Assembly: GCA_029259635.1 (NCBI GenBank)
Contig: JAJDEU010000057.1
Location: 1-64,000 of the forward strand
Reading direction: 5' to 3'
Origin: Planctomycetota bacterium
GTDB taxonomy: Bacteria > Planctomycetota > UBA1135 > GCA-002686595
Length of the DNA stretch: 64,000 nucleotides
Every line of letters starts with the position of its first letter. Within the stretch, counting starts at the first letter, position 1. The position numbers were made by a program, and so were the translations under genes. A model generated the notes under the pieces. It saw only the letters and a program-made list of their open reading frames with translations, was not told the DNA's origin and made no database searches. Shown here in pieces: positions 43,220 to 53,457 of the stretch.

Positions 43220-46192
43220 CTACTCGATCAGGATCTCGTCCGCAAAGACCCAAGCGTCGTTTCCACGACCGAGATGCCAATCGGGAATCACCGGCAGGAC
43301 TTTGGAGAGAACACGAACGTAGCGAACGGGCGCCCCTTCGAGTTCCAAGATGAAGGGCTGTAGAGTCGCGCTGGTTTCGTCGAGAGCGAGAGTGTTCTCA
43401 ATGACGGCCGCTTTCGTGAATTGTTCTCCATCGGTCGAGGTCCACACCTCGACCGATGTCGGTGCCCAGATCCAAGATCGAATGTCCTGCAGGAATCCCA
43501 CCTCGACGCGCCGCACGGCGGTCTCCTTGCCGAGATCGATCGTGGCCTGCATGTCCTCGCCGAACCAACCCGCCCAGGAGCCCACGCGGAAATCGGCGAC
43601 GCCGCGCAAGCCGTCGATCAAGCCATTCGGACCGCCACCCGTGTACTGCGGGCTGTAAGGAGAATCGAGCTTTATCGTCCAGTCGTGATCGAGTCGCTTG
43701 AAGCTGGCCCGAATGGGTGCACTGACCCAGCCGTGCTCATTGATCGCCATCGCGCGCAGTTCGGTGGACTCATCGAATTGCAGCGGACCGAGGTAGCGCG
43801 CGGAATTCTCACTGGGCTCACTGCCGTCGAGCGTGTAGTAGAGCGCCGCATCGGAATCGGCATGTGCGATCGTGACGTCTACCGAGTCTCGGAAGACGCG
43901 TCCGGATGACTGAATGTTCGGAACCGCAAGTGCGTTCACCGAACTCACCGCAGAGCTCGGCCGGCTGCCCGCCGCGCTCGCCCACGACGTGTTGGGGCTT
44001 GCTCCCAGCTGAAGCTTCAGAGCTCCGCCGGCAATCAGCGTCCGGTGCGACAGGTAGCCGGCTTCGTACTCTTCCCCGTTGAGAACGGCGGAATGAATGT
44101 GGAACTCGTTGTCCGCAGTACGGTCCGCTTCGATGATGAAGCTCTTACCGTCTTCAAAGTTCAGCGTTGCGCGATCGAAGAGAGGGGTGCCGAGCACGTA
44201 TTCGTCGGATCCCGGACAGACCGGATAGAAGCCGAGCGCGCTCAAGACATACCAAGAGGACATTTGGCCGCAGTCCTCATTGCCGGACAATCCGTCGGGC
44301 CGGTCCTGATAGAGCTCGCTGAGGATCTGATGCACGCGCTGTTCCGTCTTCCAGCGCTCGCCCGCGTAGCTGTAGAGATAAGCGACGTGATGACTGGGCT
44401 CATTGCCGTGGGCGTACTGTCCAATCAACCCGGTGATGTCCGCCTGATCTCGACCGGTGGTGGAGGAGTCCGCTCCGAACAGCCCGTCAAGCTTGGCAAC
44501 AAACTTGCCATCCCCGCCGTGAGCGTCGATAAGGCCGGATAGGTCGTGCGGAACGAACATCGCGTACTGCCAGGCATTGGCCTCGGTGAAGTTGAAGTTC
44601 ACCTCGCGCGGGTCGAAGGGCTCGATCCATCCACCATTTTGGCGGGGCCGCATGAAGCCCGATTCGGGATCAAAGACGTTCCGATAGGCCAGGGAGCGCC
44701 GATCGAAGCGCTTCGCCAGCTCAGGCCTCCCGAGCGCCTCAGCCAGCCGTGCGATACACCAATCGTCGTAGCCGTACTCGAGAGTCTTAGAGACGCTCTC
44801 GGATTCGTGATCCGCGGGGATGAAGCCCAGCTGCTTGTAGGAGTCCAATCCCAAGACATCGGCATCCGCACTGACCACCATCGCGTCCAGGAGAGCCGAA
44901 GCGTCAAAGCCACCGATCCCCTTGAGCACCGCATCGGTGATCGCCGGGATCGCGTGATAGCCAATCATGCAGCCGGTGTAGTTTCCGGCGAGCTCCCAGA
45001 TCGGAAGCTTTCCGCCCGTGCGGAACTGATGAAGGAAGGTCTGCATGAACTCCGTCGTGCGGCCGCGCTCGATCAGAGTGAACAGAGGGTGCGTGGCGCG
45101 GAAGGTATCCCACAGCGAGAACACCGTGTAGACGTCGTGGCCCGGATTGTGAGTCTTGCCGTCCATCCCCCGCACACGACCGTCGACATCGCTGAAGAGA
45201 TTGGGCGCGATCGAGCTGTGATAGAGCGCGGTGTAGAAGATGCGTTTCTGCTCGAGCGTTCCACCCTCGACGAAAATCTTGGACAACGTTTGATTCCAGT
45301 CGGCTCGAGCTAGGGCACGCGCAGTATCGAAGTCCCAGGGCAGCGCTTCGGCATCTAGGTTTCGACGCGCGCCTTCCAGATCGACGGACGAGATGCCCAC
45401 CTGAATAAGGACTTCATCTCCCGCGTTCGTGGGAAACCGAAAGAAGCCCTTGAGCTGACCGCCGTGAACCGCCTTCGCCTCCGAGACCATTTCGCTATCT
45501 TGCTCCAGACCGAACTCCGCAAAGGCTCGAGAGAAGCGCGCGACAAAGAAGACGCGCTGGTCCGTAGCCCAAGCGTTCGAACTGCGCATTCCCTCGATCT
45601 CACGATCGTTCACGACGCGAAGCTGTGCGTCGATCACGGTGTCGCGATGCGCAAGATCGACAACGATGTGGCTCGCTTCACTCTTCGGAAAACGGTAGCG
45701 ATGCAGTCCGGTCCGCGCGGTCGTCGTCAGCTCGACATCGACATCCGGTTCTTCGAGATGAACGGCGTAGTAGCCGGGACTAGCGCGCTCCGTCGATTTC
45801 TGAAACCGCGACGAGTAGCCAGCCAGAGGCTCCGGCGGGGCACTCTCTCCACGGTAGCCGTTGTCCAACTGAACCGGCCCCACCGCGGGCATGAACAGAA
45901 TATCGCCGTAATCGGAGACGCCCGTTCCGGAGAGGTGCGTGTGCGAAAAGCCGTAGATGATGTCGTCGGAAAAATGATAGCCGGAGCATCCGTCCCATCC
46001 GGTCAGCCTGGTATCCGGACTGAGCTGCACCATTCCGAACGGCCGCGTCGCGCCGGGAAAGGTATGTCCATGCCCGCCGGTGCCGATGAAGGGATCGACG
46101 AATTGCGCGAGGTCGCGCGAAGGTTGTGCGCTCTCTTGCTCCGCTTGTGGCGCGAGTGAGAGAGCGAGAATCAAGAACTCAGTGGCCATCAT
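43220..46192 (-). CDS. GH92 alpha-mannosidase with C-terminal accessory domains
   Basis: GH92 enzymes are calcium-dependent exo-alpha-mannosidases. This 991-residue product has a short signal-like leader (MMATEFLILALSLAP) and family motifs FVDPFIGTGGHGHTFPGA near the start, GNEPSHHVAYLY and GNEDCGQMSSWYVLSALGF in the catalytic (alpha/alpha)6 domain. After about residue 720 there is a chitobiase-type C-terminal domain (YYTLDGSEPSENS) and a discoidin-like F5/8 carbohydrate-binding domain (VEVWTSTDGEQF). The start overlaps the upstream kinase gene, so the two are translationally coupled. With the transporter and kinase it forms a mannose release, import and activation unit. Confidence 0.92.
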   Translation of the reverse strand: MMATEFLILALSLAPQAEQESAQPSRDLAQFVDPFIGTGGHGHTFPGATRPFGMVQLSPDTRLTGWDGCSGYHFSDDIIYGFSHTHLSGTGVSDYGDILFMPAVGPVQLDNGYRGESAPPEPLAGYSSRFQKSTERASPGYYAVHLEEPDVDVELTTTARTGLHRYRFPKSEASHIVVDLAHRDTVIDAQLRVVNDREIEGMRSSNAWATDQRVFFVARFSRAFAEFGLEQDSEMVSEAKAVHGGQLKGFFRFPTNAGDEVLIQVGISSVDLEGARRNLDAEALPWDFDTARALARADWNQTLSKIFVEGGTLEQKRIFYTALYHSSIAPNLFSDVDGRVRGMDGKTHNPGHDVYTVFSLWDTFRATHPLFTLIERGRTTEFMQTFLHQFRTGGKLPIWELAGNYTGCMIGYHAIPAITDAVLKGIGGFDASALLDAMVVSADADVLGLDSYKQLGFIPADHESESVSKTLEYGYDDWCIARLAEALGRPELAKRFDRRSLAYRNVFDPESGFMRPRQNGGWIEPFDPREVNFNFTEANAWQYAMFVPHDLSGLIDAHGGDGKFVAKLDGLFGADSSTTGRDQADITGLIGQYAHGNEPSHHVAYLYSYAGERWKTEQRVHQILSELYQDRPDGLSGNEDCGQMSSWYVLSALGFYPVCPGSDEYVLGTPLFDRATLNFEDGKSFIIEADRTADNEFHIHSAVLNGEEYEAGYLSHRTLIAGGALKLQLGASPNTSWASAAGSRPSSAVSSVNALAVPNIQSSGRVFRDSVDVTIAHADSDAALYYTLDGSEPSENSARYLGPLQFDESTELRAMAINEHGWVSAPIRASFKRLDHDWTIKLDSPYSPQYTGGGPNGLIDGLRGVADFRVGSWAGWFGEDMQATIDLGKETAVRRVEVGFLQDIRSWIWAPTSVEVWTSTDGEQFTKAAVIENTLALDETSATLQPFILELEGAPVRYVRVLSKVLPVIPDWHLGRGNDAWVFADEILIE

Positions 46193-47150
46193 GATGTTGC
46201 TCCAGTTCCTTCCAGGAGAGCGCGGCGGCACCCTGAACGGCAGCCTCGGATCCCCGAAGACCCGAGAGGCTGAGATTGACGTTGCCCCGATAAATATTGA
46301 GCAGGTTCTCTTCGAACGCTGCCTGCGTCGGCTTCAGTAAGAGGTCACCTGAACCCACCAATCCTCCAAACAAAATGATGTCGCTCGGACTTGTGATCGC
46401 GACCGTATTGGCGAGGGCTAAGCCGAGCAGACGCCCGGTGCGCTCGAAAGCGTTCAAGGCGAGAACATCTCCCGATTGAGCGGCGGTAAAGACGTCTTCG
46501 CCCTTGAGACTCGTCGGGTCTTGATCCGCCAGTGAGGAGGCCTGTCCATCCTCAAGCAGTTGGCGCACGGTTCGCATCAATCCACTGACCGAGACGTAGG
46601 TCTCGAGACAGCCCCTTCGCCCGCAGCCGCACTCCCGCCCCTCGGGTATGACGATCGTGTGTCCAAGTTCGCCAGCGAAGCCGTCATGCCCGTACAGCAA
46701 CTCCCCACCGGTGACGAAGCCGCTGCCCAGGCCGGTTCCCAACGTGACCAAGACGAAATCGGTCAATCCTTTCGCGCTGCCGAACAACATCTCGCCCAGC
46801 GCAGCGGCGTTCGCATCGTTGGTCAGAACCGCGGGTACAGCCAGTTGTTCGGAGAGCAGCGCCGCCAGAGGAACGACGCCCTTCCATGACAGGTTGGGCG
46901 CGTGATCCACCGTTCCTGTGAAGTAGTTGGCGTTCGGTGCGCCGATTCCGCAACCGATTAGCTCAAGCGACAAAGAGCTGTCGCTCTTGCAGCGCTCGAT
47001 CGAGCCCACGAGCTCCCCCAAGTACGGCTCTATGTCCGCATGCGCATCGGTCCGCATCGAGCCGCCGGCGAGGCACGCTCCGTCTCGATCGACGAACGCG
47101 AAGTCGGTGGTTGTGCCGCCGATGTCGATCCCGACCGTAACGCGAGTCAT
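46179..47150 (-). CDS. ROK-family sugar kinase
   Basis: This 323-residue ROK kinase has the ATP phosphate-binding motif VGIDIGGTTTDFAF, the catalytic Asp in LTNDANAAALGE, and the zinc-binding signature CGCGRRGCLE after GELGH. These are the hallmarks of glucokinase, fructokinase and N-acetylmannosamine kinase members. Its position between a FHS sugar transporter and a GH92 mannosidase suggests it phosphorylates mannose. The start overlaps the transporter stop as ATGA. No DNA-binding N-terminus is present, so it is an enzyme and not a ROK repressor. Confidence 0.9.
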   Translation of the reverse strand: MTRVTVGIDIGGTTTDFAFVDRDGACLAGGSMRTDAHADIEPYLGELVGSIERCKSDSSLSLELIGCGIGAPNANYFTGTVDHAPNLSWKGVVPLAALLSEQLAVPAVLTNDANAAALGEMLFGSAKGLTDFVLVTLGTGLGSGFVTGGELLYGHDGFAGELGHTIVIPEGRECGCGRRGCLETYVSVSGLMRTVRQLLEDGQASSLADQDPTSLKGEDVFTAAQSGDVLALNAFERTGRLLGLALANTVAITSPSDIILFGGLVGSGDLLLKPTQAAFEENLLNIYRGNVNLSLSGLRGSEAAVQGAAALSWKELEQHHDGH

Positions 47151-48622
47151 GCTTGAGCTCCTTCCGCTGTAGAGAGCGTTTCGCCGCGACCGAGGCTATG
47201 CCCCCACAGGCCGTAGAATGTGATGTAGAGATAGGCGATGACGGGAACGATGAACGAGACTCGCATTCCAAAGTCGTCGGCCACCCACCCCTGAGCGAGC
47301 GGCAGTAGCGCACCTCCGACAATCGCCATGACCAAGAGCGAGGAGGCCTGGCTCTGCAGTTTTCCGAGACCTTGAATGGTGAGGGCGAAGATGTTCGACC
47401 ACATGATCGAGTTAAAGAGGCCGACGGCAATGACGCTCCAAAAGGCGATCTCGCCACCTTGCAGGATCGCGGCAACCAAGAGTGCGACACTGCAAACCGC
47501 AAAAACTCCAATCGTGCGCGCGGGTCGTGCGGCGCCGAGAGCAAAAGCTCCCACGTTGAGAATCAAGAGAAGCGCAAACGGTTGGATGAGCTCGATCGTC
47601 TCGAGGTAACTGAGCTCTTGGCTCAAGGAGAACATGTAGGCCAGGAGGAAGAATCCAGCCGCGGGGACAGCGAGCATCGCGATCAAAGTGGACCTCATCG
47701 AGAGCGAGCTCAGGAGGATGGCACCGAGGAAGCGCCCGATCATCAGGCCGCCCCAGTAGAGCGCGACGTAGGCGCTCGCGACGCCCTTCTCGAGGCCGGC
47801 GATCTCCTCCAGTCCGAAGAAGTCGATCATGATGCTGCCGATGCACACCTCGGCCCCGACGTAGCAGAAGATCGCGAACATCCCGAGCAAGACGCTCGGC
47901 TTACGCAGAACAGCGGCTCCCCGCTGCACCGTACCCGGCGGAAGAATGCGCGGCAGCTTCGCCTGTGAAAAGAAGACGGCGAGCGCGATCAAGAGACCCG
48001 CGAAGACAAGATACGGTCCGCGCACCGCCTCCGCATTTACACCGCTCTCCGGTTCGGCTCCCTCAGCTCCCAGCAAACGGAGGATGAGGGCGCCACCGAT
48101 CAGGGGACCGAGCGTCGTGCCCAAGGAATTGACTCCCTGACAGAGGTTGAGTCTGGAGGAAGCCGTCGACTCGGCGCCGATCGCAATAACGTAGGGATTG
48201 GCCGAGATCTGGAGCAGCGTAATGCCCAGCCCCATCGTGAAGAGCCCGGTAAGAAAGAGCGTGTAAGAGGCCCCGGTACTGGCGGGATAAAACAAGAGCG
48301 CTCCGCCGCCGGCAATCAACAAACCAAACACGGCTCCCCTCTGATACCCCATGCGTGCAATGGGATCCCCGTAGTTGGCCGAAATCACGAAGTAGATCAG
48401 CGAGCCAATGAAGAACGCGCCAAAGAAAGCGAGCTGAACCTGCATTGATTGAAAGTGCGTCAGTTCAAAGACGCCCTTCAAGTAGGGAATCAACACGTCG
48501 TTCATCGAAGTGATGAAGCCCCACATGAAGAACAGCGTGGCGAGCAAGAGCAGAGATCGCGTCGTGCTGCCGGTATTGCGTTCGGTCAAAGTTTCTGCCG
48601 CTTGTTGGGAGTTCGAACTCAC
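47147..48622 (-). CDS. FHS-type sugar:proton symporter (MFS)
   Basis: This 491-residue major facilitator has twelve predicted membrane segments. The N-terminal FFMWGFITSMNDVLIPYLK is typical of the fucose/galactose/glucose-mannose FHS family (FucP, GluP), with D and N in the positions used for proton and sugar binding. It would import the monosaccharide released by the GH92 enzyme. The start codon is GTG at 48622. It is the first gene of the three-gene operon, and its promoter should lie in the 257-base gap up to 48879. Mannose specificity is inferred from neighbours. Confidence 0.88.
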   Translation of the reverse strand: MSSNSQQAAETLTERNTGSTTRSLLLLATLFFMWGFITSMNDVLIPYLKGVFELTHFQSMQVQLAFFGAFFIGSLIYFVISANYGDPIARMGYQRGAVFGLLIAGGGALLFYPASTGASYTLFLTGLFTMGLGITLLQISANPYVIAIGAESTASSRLNLCQGVNSLGTTLGPLIGGALILRLLGAEGAEPESGVNAEAVRGPYLVFAGLLIALAVFFSQAKLPRILPPGTVQRGAAVLRKPSVLLGMFAIFCYVGAEVCIGSIMIDFFGLEEIAGLEKGVASAYVALYWGGLMIGRFLGAILLSSLSMRSTLIAMLAVPAAGFFLLAYMFSLSQELSYLETIELIQPFALLLILNVGAFALGAARPARTIGVFAVCSVALLVAAILQGGEIAFWSVIAVGLFNSIMWSNIFALTIQGLGKLQSQASSLLVMAIVGGALLPLAQGWVADDFGMRVSFIVPVIAYLYITFYGLWGHSLGRGETLSTAEGAQA

Positions 48623-48879
48623 CGGAGTCCGTCGAGGGTCATCGTCCGTGGTTTCTCAATCGAGACTTGATCGAGACAGCCGCGATGAGTGCACGCCACC
48701 GAGCCGACACCAAAGTTGCTTGAGATTCTACAAGCTGTCGTCGCCCGAAAAACGAGGACAATGCTTCAATCGGAGGCGGTAGGTGGCCTGCCATCTTCAC
48801 GAGCGGCGCAAGTACGCGCCGACTGGAGCACCAGCATCAAAGTCGAACACCGCCTGCTGATCCGACGATTGGTGATCCG

Positions 48880-51327
48880 CTAGGGAGTTACCGTGACTCC
48901 CATCGAGTGGCTATCGACGAGCCCTCCGGGGCACGTCAATGTGGCCTCTACCGTGAAGCCCACTTGAGTCGGTGATCCGGGAGAAGCCGCCTGACGGGGC
49001 ACGAAGGAAAATGAAAAGCGCTCGATTCCATTTTCGTCGGGTCCGAGGCTCTCTTCTTTCACGTCCGTCACCACGCCGAAGAGAACGTTCCAAGTCACGG
49101 TGCCAGCTCCGGCCGCAGTGGCGATGTAGGTCACGGATTCTTCGACGGCAGCAGAGAGCGGCCCGGTCACTCGGACATTGCAGTTCTTGCAGTCAACGAT
49201 CGCAGGGTACGGAGGCAAGCTGACTCCGATTCCCGACTGCCGAATGCCGACTCCGGCATCGGGCTCGATGACCGAGCCGTCCAAGGAAATCTGTCCCGTG
49301 CCGAACGCGTCGAACCGATTGAGCCTCGAGTTGAAGCCAAAGAACTGTGCGATGGCTCCTGGCGGCAAGCCCGCTAAATTCGGAGAGAGGATTTGAGCGG
49401 GCGGATCGAACTGAACTCCTTCGGGGCCCAGAACCCAAGCGAAGTTCGGAACGCCGCCGTCGGGAAGAGTTGCTGGCAAGTCATCCGCTTGCACCTGATT
49501 CAAACTGAGCGTAAGCGGCTGCAAGACACTGGGAGAGCTGCCGTCCGCAAAGGTCACGGAACCTGCCGCAACGGTAATCTCAAAGTCTTCCGTCCCTGCA
49601 ACGGTGAGCTGAACGGCAGCGGTTCCATCGTAGATGCGCTCGTTCAGCGGATTCAGAATCGGCAACGAGATGCGTTCCGCAAAGCGATTTGCCGTCTCCG
49701 CTATCAGGTAGAAATCATAACTGCGCGTGGGGAAACTCCCGATCGCAATGGGGACACCCTCGACCATGGTCGCGACGGAGCCGTCAACCGTCAGTTGCGC
49801 GATCCCGGAGCCCCCCGTGTCCGGGAAGAGAAACTGCCCGCCCGCGTCGGTCATGCTTGTCCCAACGCTCAGGCCCCCCACGCTCAACGAGCACAGCACC
49901 CCTTCGATCGGGTGGCTGGCGGGGTCCAAGACAACTCCGGAGAAGCTTGTCGGCGAACTGGGCATCCTGATCAGAGCCTCCGAGACAAACGTGACCGACT
50001 CTGCCAGCCCGGGAATGCTCGCCGTAACCAGATTCACGTCAGGTAGATCGCCGGTGATCATGCTGACTTCGGCATGGCCGCTCGATCCGGAGAGAACCGT
50101 CTTCGCCAAAGCGCCGTCTACTCGCCCATCGCCCCTGGAAACCTCGAAAGTCACAGGGACATTCGCGACGCCATTCGAACCATCATGGACCCAAGCTCGC
50201 AACTTCTCGCCCAAGGGGCCGCCCGCTGAGACGACCTGGCGATCGCCAGCTCCAACAGCAAGCTGGAGCACGGCACCGGGAAGCGCGTCGGCGCAAAAGT
50301 AGACGTCGCCCACGACGCCGCGCGAGAAAGCTCGGACTCGATTGTTAGCCGGTCCCGCATCGACTCCCAGAGTCCAAAAAGCAGACGCGACTCCCGAAGC
50401 GTCGGTCAAAATCTGAACCTCTCGCGACCCTCCGACACCTCCGCTACTGAGTAGTCCGCTACTCCGCTCGACCGCGAAGGTCACGACCTTCCCGACGAAT
50501 GGCATTCCATCGGAACGCACCAATCGAACCGATATCGGATCGGCGAGCATCGACTGAACCGGTCCCACTTGATTGTTTCCGCCGTTCGTGGCGATGAAGG
50601 ATTCTTCCGGCGCCAGCATGGGTACTTCAACGGTCACCGCTCGACTGGAACTGTTGCCCACCGAGTCCGTCGCATTCACTTGAAGCAGGGTCAGGCCACC
50701 GACCGAAAGCGGAACACTTGGGACAAAGAAAGAGCCGTGGGTTCCGTGCCCTGTATTCACAACAGCACTGATTCCGTTGACGTTCACCGTCACGGCTTCC
50801 ATCCCACTCAAGAGGTCCGAGACTCGACCCGCAACGTCGGTCGTTCCCGATGTGAGTCTTGCGCCATTAGGCGGGAAGTCGATCGTCACAATCGGTGGGC
50901 TTTGGTCTTGAACCACGTCCAGTACGATGACCGGGCTCTCCGCCCCGCTCGCGAACAACTCTGTAATGAAGAGACGGTTGATCTGATTCGAGCGGAGCGC
51001 AACCGTCAGAGCGAAGCTTCGGTCCGCGCTAGCCATCATCTGGGCAGGACTCACTCCACCTTCCACCCGAATGGTGCTTCCGTCACGAAGAGCGGTTCCG
51101 CTGATCGTAGTGCTGGTAGTCGTCGTTGGGCTCACCGGAGAATTCAGAGTCGGTCCGGTCGTTGAGCTGATAATGCCGGGTCCGATAGAGCTGGCTGAAT
51201 TTCCTCCACCACCGCCAGAGCATCCGCTGAACCAACAGATCATGAGCAGCAGCGCGCCCGTTCGAAGAATGGGAGAGGCCCCTCGAGCGAAAGCGATCCG
51301 GCTGTTTGAATTGGCGCTCTTCATCAT
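48880..51327 (-). CDS. Large Ig-like and carboxypeptidase-regulatory-like lipoprotein
   Basis: This 815-residue product has a lipoprotein signal ending WFSGC36, followed by a glycine-rich spacer. Domains appear as bacterial Ig-like repeats (residues about 140-240, IDFPPNGARLTSGTTDVAGR; 250-460 with LVRSDGMPFVGKVVTF) and a carboxypeptidase-regulatory-like domain at about 465-550 (FSGVVLDPASHPIEGV). The C-terminus is another Ig-like domain. No enzymatic motif is seen. It is coupled to the upstream propeller gene by ATGA (51324-51327), so the two probably form a surface pair with an adhesive, scaffold or ligand-binding role. Confidence 0.8.
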   Translation of the reverse strand: MMKSANSNSRIAFARGASPILRTGALLLMICWFSGCSGGGGGNSASSIGPGIISSTTGPTLNSPVSPTTTTSTTISGTALRDGSTIRVEGGVSPAQMMASADRSFALTVALRSNQINRLFITELFASGAESPVIVLDVVQDQSPPIVTIDFPPNGARLTSGTTDVAGRVSDLLSGMEAVTVNVNGISAVVNTGHGTHGSFFVPSVPLSVGGLTLLQVNATDSVGNSSSRAVTVEVPMLAPEESFIATNGGNNQVGPVQSMLADPISVRLVRSDGMPFVGKVVTFAVERSSGLLSSGGVGGSREVQILTDASGVASAFWTLGVDAGPANNRVRAFSRGVVGDVYFCADALPGAVLQLAVGAGDRQVVSAGGPLGEKLRAWVHDGSNGVANVPVTFEVSRGDGRVDGALAKTVLSGSSGHAEVSMITGDLPDVNLVTASIPGLAESVTFVSEALIRMPSSPTSFSGVVLDPASHPIEGVLCSLSVGGLSVGTSMTDAGGQFLFPDTGGSGIAQLTVDGSVATMVEGVPIAIGSFPTRSYDFYLIAETANRFAERISLPILNPLNERIYDGTAAVQLTVAGTEDFEITVAAGSVTFADGSSPSVLQPLTLSLNQVQADDLPATLPDGGVPNFAWVLGPEGVQFDPPAQILSPNLAGLPPGAIAQFFGFNSRLNRFDAFGTGQISLDGSVIEPDAGVGIRQSGIGVSLPPYPAIVDCKNCNVRVTGPLSAAVEESVTYIATAAGAGTVTWNVLFGVVTDVKEESLGPDENGIERFSFSFVPRQAASPGSPTQVGFTVEATLTCPGGLVDSHSMGVTVTP

Positions 51328-53213
51328 CGAATTGCGATTCCAGTTGCGTCGACATTGGTACCGAGCGGAATCGAGCCGATTAGGCTTCCGTCCGTCGTCG
51401 AATAGATGTCGACCGACTCCATGGCGCTGACGTAGAGACGCGTGCCGTCCGGATGCACGCCGATGTTGTCGGTTCCGAAGAAGGTTTGAGCGTCGGGCAC
51501 AGCAATGGAGAAGACAGGTGTGTTACCCATCGTTCCGTTCGCGAGGCCGTAACTAAATGCCTCGAGCAGACCATCGGGGCCGCTCGTATTGCTGCGCACG
51601 TAGACTCGATCACCGGAGGGCGAGAATTCGGCGGAGACGCCGAAGTTGCCACCCATCGCCTGAATATCGGCAACCTGCAAGCTCGGAATCCGAAACGAGA
51701 CGAGAACTGCGGCGTCACGCAAGACCAAGACCCCCGTGGACGCGTCGGGCGCGCAGATGGCATTGTTCAGTTCGAATCCAGTCGAGAGGGTCTTCGGGGT
51801 GCCGGTCACGTTCCCACTCTTGTCGAGGAGCAGGCGCCGCACGTCGGAGCCAAGGCTGGACGTCACCAGCACCGAACCATCGGGGCACGCCGTAACCGAG
51901 TTGCACCCGCTCCCGTTAGAGAAAGTCGCAACCTCCGTACGGCTGGCGATATCAATCACGGAAACCGGTTGGACGGTGGCTCCGCCACAAACGAGGAGGA
52001 AGCGATTGTTGGGCGTAATCACCGCATCCTCTCCGAAGTTTGAAATCGGAATCGGATTGATGCCGTCCGCCAATGCGGGCGGGCTTTCGGTGAGATCAAT
52101 GACCCAGACGCGACTGAAGAAGTCCGTAACGAAACCCAACGTTCCATCGCGAGTAATCGTGCAGTCACCAACGATGGAGAACATGAGCGGCGGATCCGTG
52201 GGAAGAGTGGGAAGCTCGATTCTCCCGAGCGTCGTATTTCCCACCGTTTCGAAGACTGTTACGGCGCGCGAATTGTGATCAGCGACCATTCCGATTTTTG
52301 GAGAGTCGAAAATCGGTGTGAGGATCAAGATCCCGCCGTCGGTAATTCCACCGGCAATCGGCGGGATCGGCTTGGAGGTTCCGACCAGACGTATCGGGCT
52401 CGTAGACGCGATCGTTCCAACTCGCAGCGGGCCGAGAGTCGCCGTTACCACGGGGAAGACGTATCGACCATCGGAGTCGGTCGTTGTAACGAGGCCCTGG
52501 CTAGGAAGCGCGAGGTCCACTCCATCCACTGGAGTTCCGTCGGCAAGCTCGGCGAACCCCACCAGTTGCGTCGAGGTCCCTCCGAGCGAGACTCTCACTT
52601 TGACGGTGGCCGTCGCTCCCGCATGACGCGCGGTGATATAAGCCACGCCCGAGTCGACCGCAGTCCCCACGCCCTCGCGATCGACACTGAGGACCTTCGC
52701 GTTGCTCGTCGTGTAGCTCGTACCTATCACGCTGCCTGTGACGTCGATCGTCGACCCATCGAGAAGCGCGCCCATGACGCGAATCTGTGTGACCTGGCCG
52801 ATCGACACCAAGAGCGCGTCATCACTTGTAATCGAGATGGAGTGCGGAAAAGGCGGCAGCGCAGCGGAGAGCGTCATGGGCCCTACCGAATACTCCTGCC
52901 CGGATTGGAACCGAAAGAGATCGCTGTAGGCGTACTGCGTCACGCCGTTCTTCGTCGAGATTCCAATGACCCGAAGCGTCTCATCGCTCACGGCATCGGG
53001 AGCCGTACCCGCCCCGCCAGGCCCCGACTCATCGAGTGCAGAGACACTCGGAATGCTAAAGCTGCCGTCGTCGCGAACGGGCACAGACTGCCCGCGAACA
53101 TAGACCCGCCAGGATGAATCGAGCTTGGGAAACTCCTGCGCCGACGTCGTCGTGACCATCGCGAGCAGCACCGCCAGTCGAATCATAAACAAGCCAAAGG
53201 CCTCGCGGACCAT
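51324..53213 (-). CDS. Secreted propeller protein with carboxypeptidase-regulatory-like domain
   Basis: This 629-residue exported protein starts at ATG 53213, backed by a GGGAGA ribosome binding site 7 bases upstream, and has a signal peptide (FMIRLAVLLAMVTTTSAQ). The N-terminal third holds Ig and regulatory-like strands (VGFAELADGTPVDGVDLALP). The second half is a YVTN-type propeller with DNIGVHPDGTRLYVSAMESV, FSPSGDRVYVRSNTSG and ITPNNRFLLVCGGATVQPVS. No catalytic residues are obvious. It is followed directly by the lipoprotein gene. The frame is open far upstream to 53522 but that part overlaps another gene and is arginine-rich. Confidence 0.82.
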   Translation of the reverse strand: MVREAFGLFMIRLAVLLAMVTTTSAQEFPKLDSSWRVYVRGQSVPVRDDGSFSIPSVSALDESGPGGAGTAPDAVSDETLRVIGISTKNGVTQYAYSDLFRFQSGQEYSVGPMTLSAALPPFPHSISITSDDALLVSIGQVTQIRVMGALLDGSTIDVTGSVIGTSYTTSNAKVLSVDREGVGTAVDSGVAYITARHAGATATVKVRVSLGGTSTQLVGFAELADGTPVDGVDLALPSQGLVTTTDSDGRYVFPVVTATLGPLRVGTIASTSPIRLVGTSKPIPPIAGGITDGGILILTPIFDSPKIGMVADHNSRAVTVFETVGNTTLGRIELPTLPTDPPLMFSIVGDCTITRDGTLGFVTDFFSRVWVIDLTESPPALADGINPIPISNFGEDAVITPNNRFLLVCGGATVQPVSVIDIASRTEVATFSNGSGCNSVTACPDGSVLVTSSLGSDVRRLLLDKSGNVTGTPKTLSTGFELNNAICAPDASTGVLVLRDAAVLVSFRIPSLQVADIQAMGGNFGVSAEFSPSGDRVYVRSNTSGPDGLLEAFSYGLANGTMGNTPVFSIAVPDAQTFFGTDNIGVHPDGTRLYVSAMESVDIYSTTDGSLIGSIPLGTNVDATGIAIR

Positions 53214-53220
53214 CCCTACA

Positions 53221-53226
53221 TCTCCC
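53221..53226 (-). promoter_or_regulatory. Ribosome binding site fixing the propeller gene start
   Basis: The minus strand reads GGGAGA here, 7 bases before the ATG at 53213. It supports this start over the much longer open frame and over the ATG at 53186. Confidence 0.65.
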
Positions 53227-53457
53227 TGTTGCGCGATCAAATTGCGTCCTCGAGGATTCTTCCCCGTCCAAACTCGGATCGAAATACTAATGACGAACTC
53301 GTGAACATGGGCGCAATTCACGAGAACCTTCGAGCGCGGTAGTTGCAAGTGGAAATGGGCGCACTCGAGTGTGCAGAATCGCTCGCGCCACCCCGCTCTT
53401 CGCCGCCAAAAACGGCGTCCCCACGGCGGCGAAGAAACGGCCCGGGAGCGGCTTCTC

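Noticed and set aside
46179-47150. ROK transcriptional repressor
   Set aside because: There is no N-terminal helix-turn-helix; the protein starts directly with the ATP-binding motif, so it is a kinase.
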